Assembly: GCA_946413945.1 (NCBI GenBank)
Contig: CAMKMR010000145.1
Span: 1-5,250 of the forward strand
DNA from: an uncultured Lachnospiraceae bacterium
GTDB lineage: Bacteria > Bacillota > Clostridia > Lachnospirales > Lachnospiraceae
Reading direction: 5' to 3'
DNA length: 5,250 nt
Below, piece by piece: positions 1 to 5,250 of the stretch; the first letter of the stretch is position 1, and every line of letters starts with the position of its first letter. The position numbers were made by a program, and so were the translations under genes. Below the pieces are notes generated by a model, which made no database searches, was not told the DNA's origin, and worked only from the letters and a program-made list of their open reading frames with translations.

Positions 1-1
1 T

Positions 2-721
2 TCGCTTCTTGCAGCAGCAGAAAAGCAGGGAAAGACAGTTGGTATGGAAGTTTCAGGTGCATGGTACTTATACGGATTCTTCGCAGGTGCTGGTCTTGAG
101 ATGAAACTTGGTGATGACGGAAAGAATATCTGTAACTGGAATTCGACAGACGGAAAGTATTCAGGTGCTGACGTAGCAAAGGCAGTAACAGAAATATGCA
201 AGAATAAAGCTATGAAGAGCTGCGTAAACGAAGATGCTCAGGCATTTGCTCTTAACGGAGAGATGATCGCAGATGTAAATGGTACTTGGGCTACAAACGC
301 TTTCGTTGAAGCATACGGTGATAACTATGCAGCTACAAAGCTTCCTACATTCACAGTAAATGGTGACCAGGTTCAGATGGGATCATTTGCAGGATATAAG
401 TTCCTTGGTGTTAATTCATATTCAAAGAATCCAGGTTGGGCAATGCTCCTTGGTGAATTCATCACAAATGAAGCAAGCCAGACAAAGATCGCTATTGCAA
501 CAGGTGAAGGCCCATCAAATATAAAGGCAGCTTCATCAGAAGAAATCGCTTCAGCTCCAGCACTTGCAGCACTTGCAGCACAGTCTGAGTTCGCTGATCT
601 TCAGAGAGTTGGCGATAACTATTGGGCACCAGCTGCAACACTTGGACAGACACTTGTTGAAGGCAGCTACACAGATGTACAGAAGTTACTTGATGATGCG
701 GTAGCTGGTATTACACAGTAA
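2..721 (+). CDS. malE: Maltose/maltodextrin ABC transporter substrate-binding protein, C-terminal part (5' end outside window)
   Basis: This is the extracytoplasmic sugar-binding subunit of a family 1 (MalE-type) ABC importer; it binds maltose or maltodextrins and delivers them to the MalFG permease. The reading frame is open from base 2, so the gene begins upstream; 239 residues are visible and the signal peptide is not. The ATG at 44 is internal. Several stretches match the MalE C-terminal lobe: an NGTW segment (bases 278-289) lines up with NGPW of E. coli MalE, followed by a KLPTF strand. Next come an SKNPGWAMLLGEFIT helix, a GEGPSN turn, and a final YWAPAATLG helix (from about base 620) where E. 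coli MalE has its sugar-stacking FW. It ends with the typical helical ...AVAGITQ tail and TAA. malF and malG follow directly, which supports the maltodextrin assignment over other sugars. The exact ligand is inferred. Codon choice looks biased to a few preferred codons (GCA, CTT, ACA), as expected for a highly expressed binding protein. Confidence 0.9.
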   Translation, partial: SLLAAAEKQGKTVGMEVSGAWYLYGFFAGAGLEMKLGDDGKNICNWNSTDGKYSGADVAKAVTEICKNKAMKSCVNEDAQAFALNGEMIADVNGTWATNAFVEAYGDNYAATKLPTFTVNGDQVQMGSFAGYKFLGVNSYSKNPGWAMLLGEFITNEASQTKIAIATGEGPSNIKAASSEEIASAPALAALAAQSEFADLQRVGDNYWAPAATLGQTLVEGSYTDVQKLLDDAVAGITQ

Positions 722-750
722 TGCTATTTAAATTTTCTCATTAATATTTA

Positions 751-785
751 TTTACCGGCAGGGAGTAATGCTTCCTGTCGGTAAG
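751..785 (+). promoter_or_regulatory. Strong stem-loop between malE and malF (probable mRNA-stabilising or attenuating hairpin)
   Basis: Bases 751-765 pair with 771-785 around a five-base loop (TAATG). All 15 positions pair if G-U is allowed (four G-U pairs, including the outermost one). The hairpin starts 30 bases after the malE stop and ends about 25 bases before the malF ribosome binding site. No T-run follows at once; a T-rich patch begins only about 14 bases later, so a full terminator is unlikely. By analogy with the malE-malF REP elements of E. coli, which protect malE mRNA from 3' exonucleases, it probably helps keep binding protein levels above permease levels. The structure is seen in the sequence; the function is inference. 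Confidence 0.7.
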
Positions 786-810
786 CTAATAACTTGTTGT
801 TTTTATTTAA

Positions 811-817
811 AAGGGGA
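811..817 (+). promoter_or_regulatory. Ribosome binding site of malF
   Basis: AAGGGGA sits seven bases (after its last G) before the ATG at 824. It decides the start of malF: the frame stays open further upstream to a TTG at 794, but that codon has no purine-rich sequence at a suitable distance and would place the AAGGGGA inside the gene. Confidence 0.8.
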
Positions 818-823
818 AAAAGT

Positions 824-2233
824 ATGCCTGTTGTATATGAAAGAAAAAAATTTATAGATTCATTTTTAAGAGGGGACATTTGGACAAAACTTTCGCTTCT
901 TATTTTTGGAATAGGATATTTCGTCAGAGGACAGTACATAAAAGGCGTACTGCTCCAGTTGATACAGATTCTATTCTTCTTATTTACATTCGGATTTTCA
1001 CTTAATTATATTGCAAAACTTGGAACTCTCGGTACAGTACAGAGAGAAGAGGTGTTTGATCCTAAAACCCTCACAAAAGTAGTAAATGAATACGACAATT
1101 CACTCCTTATTCTGCTTTGCGGAATAATAGGAATTCTTTTCTTGCTAGCTTATGTGCTTCTTGCCATCAGCAATGTAAAAGCAAATTTCGAACTCCAGCA
1201 GCTTAAGGAAGATAATAAACATATAAATTCTTTTAGGGAAGATATTAAGGAACTGTTTAATCATAAGTTCTATAAGACACTCCTTACATTACCAGGCCTT
1301 GGTATCATCCTTGTAAATGTAATCCCTATCATTTTCCTGATCTGTATTGCATTTACAAACTATGATGGAGACCATCAGCCACCTACATATCTTTTTACCT
1401 GGGTTGGCTTAAGTAACTTTAAAACATTATTTACAACTACATCCACAGTTACATTTGGATATGTGTTTGTAAGAATTCTTATCTGGACACTGGTTTGGGC
1501 TTTCTTTTCAACAGCGACGACCTTCTTTGGAGGAATAATTCTTGCTAAATTCATCAACGATAGGCGTACCAAACTTCCAAAATTCTGGAGATCATGTTTT
1601 GTTATAACAATAGCAATCCCTCAGTTTGTAACCTTACTTCTTGTAGGAAAGATGTTTGGTGATTATGGGATCATAAATGGTATCTGCAACAGGATAGGTC
1701 TTACAGAGTTCCTTCAGAGCATCGGTCTTGTAGGAAAAGGACTTAGCTATATTCCATTCCTTTCTAAGCCGGGCTGGGCCTTTGTTTCAGTAATACTGAT
1801 AAACATCTGGGTCGGCGTACCATTTCAGATGATCCAGTCTACTGGTATTCTTATGAATATTCCAGCGGACCAGCTTGAAAGTGCAAGGATTGATGGGGCT
1901 TCAGAAAGACAGATATTCTGGAAGATCACAATGCCATATATCTTCTTTATCACAGGACCTAGCCTTATAGCTTCATTTATTGCAAATATTAATAACTTTA
2001 ATGTTATCTATCTTTTAACAAGTGACTATGTAACTACAAATATGAACTACGCAAATTCAAATGCCAAGGAAGTGGATCTTCTTATTACATGGTTGTTTAC
2101 ACTGACAAACGATTACTCAAACTATAAGATGGCTTCAGTTATCGGTATCTGTGTATTTGTAATCTGCGCAGGACTTACTATATTTACTTTCTCACGTATG
2201 GTGGCAGGGGCAAAAGAGGAGGCGTATCAGTAA
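824..2233 (+). CDS. malF: Maltodextrin ABC transporter permease MalF (469 aa)
   Basis: This is one of the two membrane subunits that form the channel of the maltodextrin importer. The EAA loop that docks to the ATPase is at residues 352-371, starting ESARIDGAS and ending with the conserved proline after KITM. Just after it, NNFNVIYLLTS (390-400) matches the NNF...LLTNGGP segment of MalF transmembrane helices. Likely membrane segments lie near residues 20-36, 40-60, 93-115, 153-178, 211-240, 255-277, 317-340, 372-395 and 434-458. The first 150 residues form an extension before the usual permease core, with two or three extra membrane segments and a charged, probably cytoplasmic helical linker at about 119-148. 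The large extracellular P2 domain of E. coli MalF is missing: only about 30 residues separate the core's first two helices. Similar layouts are common in Gram-positive relatives. The ATG at 824 was chosen for its ribosome binding site. The TAA overlaps the malG start by one base. Assignment to the MalF family is firm; the substrate is inferred from context. Confidence 0.92.
   Translation: MPVVYERKKFIDSFLRGDIWTKLSLLIFGIGYFVRGQYIKGVLLQLIQILFFLFTFGFSLNYIAKLGTLGTVQREEVFDPKTLTKVVNEYDNSLLILLCGIIGILFLLAYVLLAISNVKANFELQQLKEDNKHINSFREDIKELFNHKFYKTLLTLPGLGIILVNVIPIIFLICIAFTNYDGDHQPPTYLFTWVGLSNFKTLFTTTSTVTFGYVFVRILIWTLVWAFFSTATTFFGGIILAKFINDRRTKLPKFWRSCFVITIAIPQFVTLLLVGKMFGDYGIINGICNRIGLTEFLQSIGLVGKGLSYIPFLSKPGWAFVSVILINIWVGVPFQMIQSTGILMNIPADQLESARIDGASERQIFWKITMPYIFFITGPSLIASFIANINNFNVIYLLTSDYVTTNMNYANSNAKEVDLLITWLFTLTNDYSNYKMASVIGICVFVICAGLTIFTFSRMVAGAKEEAYQ
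2215..2222 (+). promoter_or_regulatory. Ribosome binding site of malG inside the end of malF
   Basis: AGAGGAGG lies within the last malF codons, ten bases before the ATG at 2233 and thirteen before a second ATG at 2236. The spacing favours the first ATG, though either could serve. Together with the TAATG stop/start overlap this is a typical arrangement for translational coupling of two subunits needed in equal amounts. Confidence 0.75.
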
Positions 2234-3078
2234 TGATGAAAAAAGTTGTGAAACCAATACTTAGACATCTTGTTTTAGCATTTCTAGCCTTTATCTGGCT
2301 AGTGCCGATCGTATGGCTTTTTGTAACATCACTTTCAGGCTACAAGGGAATAAATACTATGCATTTTCTGCCAGAAGTATTTACGCTTGATAACTTTAAG
2401 CAGCTTTTCTTCAGACCTGATACAGTTGCAAATTTTCCGGCCTGGTTCAAAAACTCTCTTACTATAGGTGTGTTTACATGTGCCATTTCTACCTGCTTTG
2501 TACTTATGGTATCTTATGCCTTCAGTTGTATGAGATTCCGCGGTAGAAAAGAAATGATGAGTTTTTCGATCATATTAGGTATGTTCCCAAGTGTACTTTC
2601 AATGATAGCGATTTATTTCATCATGAAATTACTTGGACTTACAAACAGCCTTGTGGGACTTATCATCGTTTATTCAGCAGGTTCAGGATTGGGATTCCTT
2701 ATCTGTAAAGGATTTTTCGATACAATTCCTTTATCTTTAAGAGAATCAGCAAAACTTGAAGGAGCATCTGAATATAAGATCTTTACCAGGATCGTCATTC
2801 CACTTTCAAAGCCTATCATAGTTTATACAGTAATAAATTCATTCCTTACTCCATGGATGGATTTCCTTATGGCCCGTCTTATGATCAGATCAAAGAATCC
2901 TGCAGACTGGACTGTATCTATGGGACTTTTTAATCTTGTTCAGAGAACACTTGTAGGAGATTATTTCTCAGTCTTTTGCGCAGGAGGAATAATCGTAGCA
3001 TTACCGATCTCAATCCTATTTATGGTAATGCAGAGGTTTTATGTTGAAGGCATCACAGGCGGAGCAGTTAAAGGATAA
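2233..3078 (+). CDS. malG: Maltodextrin ABC transporter permease MalG (281 aa)
   Basis: This is the second membrane subunit of the importer and pairs with MalF. Its length is usual for MalG, and the six expected membrane segments lie near residues 12-34, 75-97, 108-131, 136-160, 192-214 and 246-268. The EAA loop is at 171-190, with ESAKLEGAS followed by KIFTRIVIP, and contacts the nucleotide-binding subunit in the cytoplasm. The C-terminus, QRFYVEGITGGAVKG, is the characteristic MalG tail, which reaches toward the ATPase in known maltose transporters. The gene opens with tandem ATG codons (2233 and 2236) and overlaps the malF stop by one base. The GH13 gene starts two bases after its TAA. No ATPase gene follows, so a shared MsmK/MalK-type ATPase from elsewhere is the likely partner. 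The family is certain; maltodextrin as substrate comes from neighbouring genes. Confidence 0.93.
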   Translation: MMKKVVKPILRHLVLAFLAFIWLVPIVWLFVTSLSGYKGINTMHFLPEVFTLDNFKQLFFRPDTVANFPAWFKNSLTIGVFTCAISTCFVLMVSYAFSCMRFRGRKEMMSFSIILGMFPSVLSMIAIYFIMKLLGLTNSLVGLIIVYSAGSGLGFLICKGFFDTIPLSLRESAKLEGASEYKIFTRIVIPLSKPIIVYTVINSFLTPWMDFLMARLMIRSKNPADWTVSMGLFNLVQRTLVGDYFSVFCAGGIIVALPISILFMVMQRFYVEGITGGAVKG

Positions 3079-3080
3079 AT

Positions 3081-4751
3081 ATGATAAAAGAAGCAGTATA
3101 CCATATGCCTCTTTCAGAGTATGCATATGCTATTAATGAAAATGAGCTGGTGATTCGTATCAGAACAGCGAAAAATGACATTGATTCATGTTATGTGTTT
3201 TTTGGTGACAGGGTGGCCTATACAGAGCCAATCCCTGTTACAAAAGTAAGATTAGACAAATGTGCCTCAGACGATCTCTTTGATTTTTATGAGGCAAAGA
3301 TTAATACAAGTTATACCAGGGTATGTTATTATTTCCTGATCAATGATAAGGAAAATAAAGAAAAATTATATTACTATTCAAGAGGTTTTTCAGAAAAAAT
3401 GGAAGCCCACAGAACAGAGTATTTTCAGTTCCCTTATATCAGAAGAGAGGAAATAGTAAATGAACCTGACTGGGTGAAGGATGCAGTAATGTATCATATC
3501 TTTCCAGATAGTTTTGCTGATAGAAAAAGAGGAAAAAAGCTCTCTGGAAATTTAAGAGGAATAATAGAAAATATTGATTACCTTTATGAACTTGGTATTA
3601 ATCTTATATATTTAAATCCAATATTTAAAGCAGATTCATATCATAAATACGATACTATCGATTATTTTGATATAGATCCGGACTTTGGAACTAAGGAAGA
3701 CTTTAAGGAGCTGGTAGAAAAGCTTCATGAAAAGAATATGAAGATAATCCTTGATGGGGTATTCAACCATTCAGGACCAAACTTCTTTGCTTTTAAAGAT
3801 GTTATGGAAAAGCAGGAAGAGTCTGGATATAAGGATTGGTTCTATAAACTTAACTTCCCTCTGGATTACTCGGATCCTCCAAATTATGAATGCTTTGCTT
3901 ATGTAAAAGAAATGCCAAAGCTTAACACAAGTAATCCGGTTTTAAGAAAATATATCTGTGATGTTGGAAGATACTGGATCAGAGAATTTGATATCGATGG
4001 CTGGAGGCTTGATGTGGCAAATGAAGTTGACCACGATACATGGAGAGCTTTTAGAAAAGCCGTTAAGGAAGAAAAGAAAGATGCATTTCTTATAGCGGAA
4101 ATCTGGGAAGATGCAGAAGTATGGCTTAGAGGTGATCAGTTCGATTCAGCAATGAATTACACCTTTACATATCTTTGCAGAGATTTTTTTGCAAAGAATA
4201 TTATCAGTGCCAGGGAATTTGACCAGATGATCCAGAAATCCCTTATGAGATATCCATTTCCAGTGTCTCTTGCTCAGATGAATTTCCTTGATTCTCATGA
4301 TGTACCTAGATTCTTATATTATTGTGACGGTGATAGAAGAAAACTGGAGCTAGCTACATTTTACCTAATTATGGCACCAGGCGTCCCATCGATTTTTTAT
4401 GGCGACGAAGCTTTTATTAATGGAAGTACAGAAACAGAATATAGAGCTGATATGCCTTGGGACTGCCTTAAAGGGGAAGATGAGACAAAGTTCGCTGAAA
4501 AGATAAGAAACTGGATAAATCTAAGAAAGAAACACCCTGCTTTAAGATATGGTGATTATAAATGTGTAGAGACCAGTGACGATGGAATTTACATATTTAA
4601 AAGAGAATGCGATGAGGAAAAAGTTATCTGTATCATCAATAATTCTGAAACTAAAAAGCTTGTTACTCTGCCGGATGGGATTGACAATAGGATGTGTAGC
4701 CCCCTAGTAATAGAACCATTCAGCGGAATGATAATAGACACTCCCGTTTAG
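3081..4751 (+). CDS. Cytoplasmic GH13 alpha-glycosidase, neopullulanase/cyclomaltodextrinase type (556 aa)
   Basis: This enzyme is predicted to hydrolyse alpha-1,4 links (perhaps also alpha-1,6) in maltodextrins, cyclodextrins or pullulan fragments after import. Residues 1-120 resemble the CBM34-like N-terminal domain; about 130-475 form the (beta/alpha)8 barrel, and the rest is the C-terminal beta domain. GH13 motifs are complete: YHIFPDSF 138-145, DGVFNH 225-230, MPKLN 278-282 (the region V mark of GH13_20), GWRLDVANEV with nucleophile D311, AEIWED with acid/base E340, SHD with D407, and GVPSIFYGDE 434-443. There is no signal peptide, so it acts inside the cell. The segment between DSF and GNLRG (about 146-156) is short compared with well-known GH13_20 enzymes, which carry a calcium-binding loop there. 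An AAAGGA site at 3070-3075 overlaps the malG end. The stop codon sits in the loop of the operon terminator. The GH13_20 class is well supported; preferred substrate and transferase activity cannot be read from sequence. Confidence 0.9.
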   Translation: MIKEAVYHMPLSEYAYAINENELVIRIRTAKNDIDSCYVFFGDRVAYTEPIPVTKVRLDKCASDDLFDFYEAKINTSYTRVCYYFLINDKENKEKLYYYSRGFSEKMEAHRTEYFQFPYIRREEIVNEPDWVKDAVMYHIFPDSFADRKRGKKLSGNLRGIIENIDYLYELGINLIYLNPIFKADSYHKYDTIDYFDIDPDFGTKEDFKELVEKLHEKNMKIILDGVFNHSGPNFFAFKDVMEKQEESGYKDWFYKLNFPLDYSDPPNYECFAYVKEMPKLNTSNPVLRKYICDVGRYWIREFDIDGWRLDVANEVDHDTWRAFRKAVKEEKKDAFLIAEIWEDAEVWLRGDQFDSAMNYTFTYLCRDFFAKNIISAREFDQMIQKSLMRYPFPVSLAQMNFLDSHDVPRFLYYCDGDRRKLELATFYLIMAPGVPSIFYGDEAFINGSTETEYRADMPWDCLKGEDETKFAEKIRNWINLRKKHPALRYGDYKCVETSDDGIYIFKRECDEEKVICIINNSETKKLVTLPDGIDNRMCSPLVIEPFSGMIIDTPV

Positions 4752-4769
4752 CCTCGGGAGTGTTTTTTT
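4738..4769 (+). terminator. Rho-independent terminator of the mal operon
   Basis: ACACTCCCG (4738-4746) pairs perfectly with CGGGAGTGT (4755-4763) around an eight-base loop, and the right arm runs straight into seven T bases (4763-4769). The left arm encodes the last residues of the GH13 enzyme and the TAG stop (4749-4751) lies in the loop, so coding sequence and terminator overlap. It should end the transcript that starts upstream of malE. Confidence 0.93.
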
Positions 4770-4858
4770 AATCTTATTGTTCTTGTTTTTTCTTTATTCT
4801 TGTTTATCTTCATTATTTTTTTGTTCATAATTATTTCAAAAATAATAATAGGTCGTCA

Positions 4859-4888
4859 TTGAGAGCTTTGTAAAAAAAATGGTATAAT
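4859..4888 (+). promoter_or_regulatory. Sigma-A-type promoter with extended -10, for the PAS-domain gene
   Basis: A -35 box TTGAGA (4859-4864, five of six to consensus) is separated by 18 bases from a perfect TATAAT (4883-4888). TG at 4880-4881, one base before the -10, gives the extended -10 form TGnTATAAT. Transcription would start near 4895, giving a leader of about 175 bases before the ATG at 5070. It lies just past the mal terminator, so the downstream gene is probably its own transcription unit. Prediction only; no start site is known. Confidence 0.75.
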
Positions 4889-4982
4889 CATAGTTAGTTA
4901 TGGGGTTTTAATGGGAATTATATGAAGATTACTGTTTGGTGTAGATACTTGACTTGTGCTTGTAGTAATTTGTAAAGAAATT

Positions 4983-5040
4983 AAAAAGTTTTTGGATTAT
5001 TAATAAGAGTTATTTGAAAAAAGTTTTCGGACTATTAAGA
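4983..5040 (+). repeat. Imperfect direct repeat in the leader (two 23-bp copies, 35-bp spacing)
   Basis: Copy 1 at 4983-5005 (AAAAAGTTTTTGGATTATTA and on) and copy 2 at 5018-5040 (AAAAAGTTTTCGGACTATTA and on) agree at 20 of 23 positions. The copies start 35 bases apart; the sequence after each copy is only loosely alike. The repeat lies within the presumed 5' leader, ending 18 bases before the ribosome binding site. It could be a pair of protein-binding sites or a small tandem duplication. In such AT-rich DNA some similarity is expected, but the shared GGA-TATTAA core makes chance less likely. Confidence 0.55.
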
Positions 5041-5069
5041 TTTATTTTAAAAGAGTATGGAGGAGATAT

Positions 5070-5250
5070 ATGCCAGATAAAAATGGGGTGAAAGAGATTT
5101 GGATGCAGCAGTTAGAAGACCTTTTTCAAGCGTTCTCTCTTATTGCTACAGATTCATATGTGTTTTTATCAGATATGGAGCATGACTATTCTATCTGGTC
5201 CAGGAATGCTGTAGATACATTTGACCTACCTGGAACTCATATGATAAATG
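5070..5250 (+). CDS. N-terminal fragment of a PAS-domain signalling protein, probably a GGDEF-type diguanylate cyclase (3' end outside window)
   Basis: Sixty codons are visible and the frame runs open off the window end. The ATG at 5070 is preceded by GGAGGAG at 5059-5065, four bases away, a strong start. After a helical lead (residues 1-25) the segment IATDSYVFLSDMEHDYSIWS and the following RNAVDTFDLPGTHM look like the beginning of a PAS_3-type sensor fold. In Lachnospiraceae and related clostridia, PAS starts of this form (YVYxCDM...SRWSKNAVxYFGLPGEYM) commonly precede GGDEF or GGDEF-EAL domains that make or break cyclic di-GMP. There is no membrane segment or signal peptide in the visible part, so a cytoplasmic sensor is likely. 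The output domain is not in the window, so the cyclase call is inference; a histidine kinase or other PAS protein remains possible. Its own promoter and the upstream terminator separate it from the mal operon. Confidence 0.75.
   Translation, partial: MPDKNGVKEIWMQQLEDLFQAFSLIATDSYVFLSDMEHDYSIWSRNAVDTFDLPGTHMIN

Larger units (their letters stand above)
4752..5069 (+). other. Intergenic region between the mal operon and the PAS-domain gene
   Basis: About 320 bp carries no convincing gene on either strand. Bases 4752-4769 complete the terminator. Bases 4770-4828 are strikingly T-rich, with few purines on this strand. A promoter lies at 4859-4888, followed by a leader of roughly 175 bases that contains a weak stem (4926-4935 with 4962-4971), an imperfect direct repeat (4983-5005 and 5018-5040) and the ribosome binding site GGAGGAG at 5059-5065. 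No known riboswitch consensus, including the c-di-GMP (GEMM) type, was recognised. Confidence 0.75.

Noticed and set aside
560..580. Tandem 9-bp repeat GCACTTGCA in malE
   Set aside because: It simply encodes Ala-Leu-Ala repeats in an alanine-rich helix with preferred codons; no sign of a functional DNA repeat.
751..808. Rho-independent terminator after malE
   Set aside because: The stem is good but a T-run does not follow directly; the T-rich patch is about 14 bases away and malF clearly belongs to the same operon. Partial attenuation is still possible.
794..823. Upstream TTG start for malF adding ten residues
   Set aside because: There is no ribosome binding site before the TTG, while AAGGGGA is ideally placed for the ATG at 824.
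748..939. Minus-strand open frame of 63 codons
   Set aside because: It lies across the malE-malF hairpin, the malF ribosome binding site and the malF start, has no recognisable protein features, and is best explained as the antisense of malF.
1375..1572. Minus-strand open frame of 65 codons
   Set aside because: It is fully inside malF on the opposite strand and shows no ribosome binding site or recognisable domain.
4830..4846. AT-only inverted repeat ATTATTT / AAATAAT with a three-base loop
   Set aside because: Seven A/T pairs form a weak stem and are expected by chance in this composition.
4949..4976. Second promoter TTGACT, 16-base spacer, TGTAAA
   Set aside because: The -10 matches only four of six bases and the upstream extended -10 promoter is much stronger; chance matches are common in AT-rich DNA.
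4895..5069. c-di-GMP (GEMM) riboswitch before the PAS/GGDEF-like gene
   Set aside because: The leader lacks the conserved GGxCACGCA...GCAAACC type blocks and is too AT-rich to form the expected stems.

Overview
The window looks like an ordinary carbohydrate-use locus from an AT-rich, low-GC Gram-positive anaerobe, most likely a Lachnospiraceae relative (Butyrivibrio, Pseudobutyrivibrio or Roseburia type). That placement is inferred from protein style, strong purine-rich ribosome binding sites, AT-rich spacers and a PAS-type signalling protein next door. It is not a database result.

Layout, all on the + strand: (1) positions 1-721 hold the C-terminal 239 residues of a MalE-like maltose/maltodextrin-binding lipoprotein or secreted protein, whose start lies upstream of the window. 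(2) A 102-bp gap holds a strong 15-bp stem-loop and the malF ribosome binding site. (3) 824-2233 is malF and 2233-3078 is malG, the two permease subunits, joined by a one-base stop/start overlap. (4) Two bases later, 3081-4751 is a cytoplasmic GH13 enzyme of the neopullulanase/cyclomaltodextrinase/maltogenic amylase group (GH13_20-like). (5) A rho-independent terminator, whose left arm is made of the last codons of the GH13 gene, closes the operon. (6) A non-coding stretch of about 320 bp carries an extended -10 promoter and a long AT-rich leader with an imperfect direct repeat. (7) 5070 to the end is the first 60 codons of a separate gene whose N-terminus resembles the PAS sensor region of GGDEF-type signalling proteins.

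Working model: the binding protein captures starch-derived maltodextrins outside the cell, MalFG carries them in, and the GH13 enzyme cuts the linear, branched or cyclic dextrins in the cytoplasm. No ATPase (malK/msmK), 4-alpha-glucanotransferase, phosphorylase or LacI-type regulator is visible, so energy coupling and the rest of the catabolism must be encoded elsewhere or upstream of the window. I found no mobile element, CRISPR array, rRNA, tRNA or clear riboswitch, and nothing that amounts to a new biological system. The points most worth a second look are the malE-malF hairpin, the shortened loop where GH13_20 relatives bind calcium, and the repeat-bearing leader before the PAS gene.
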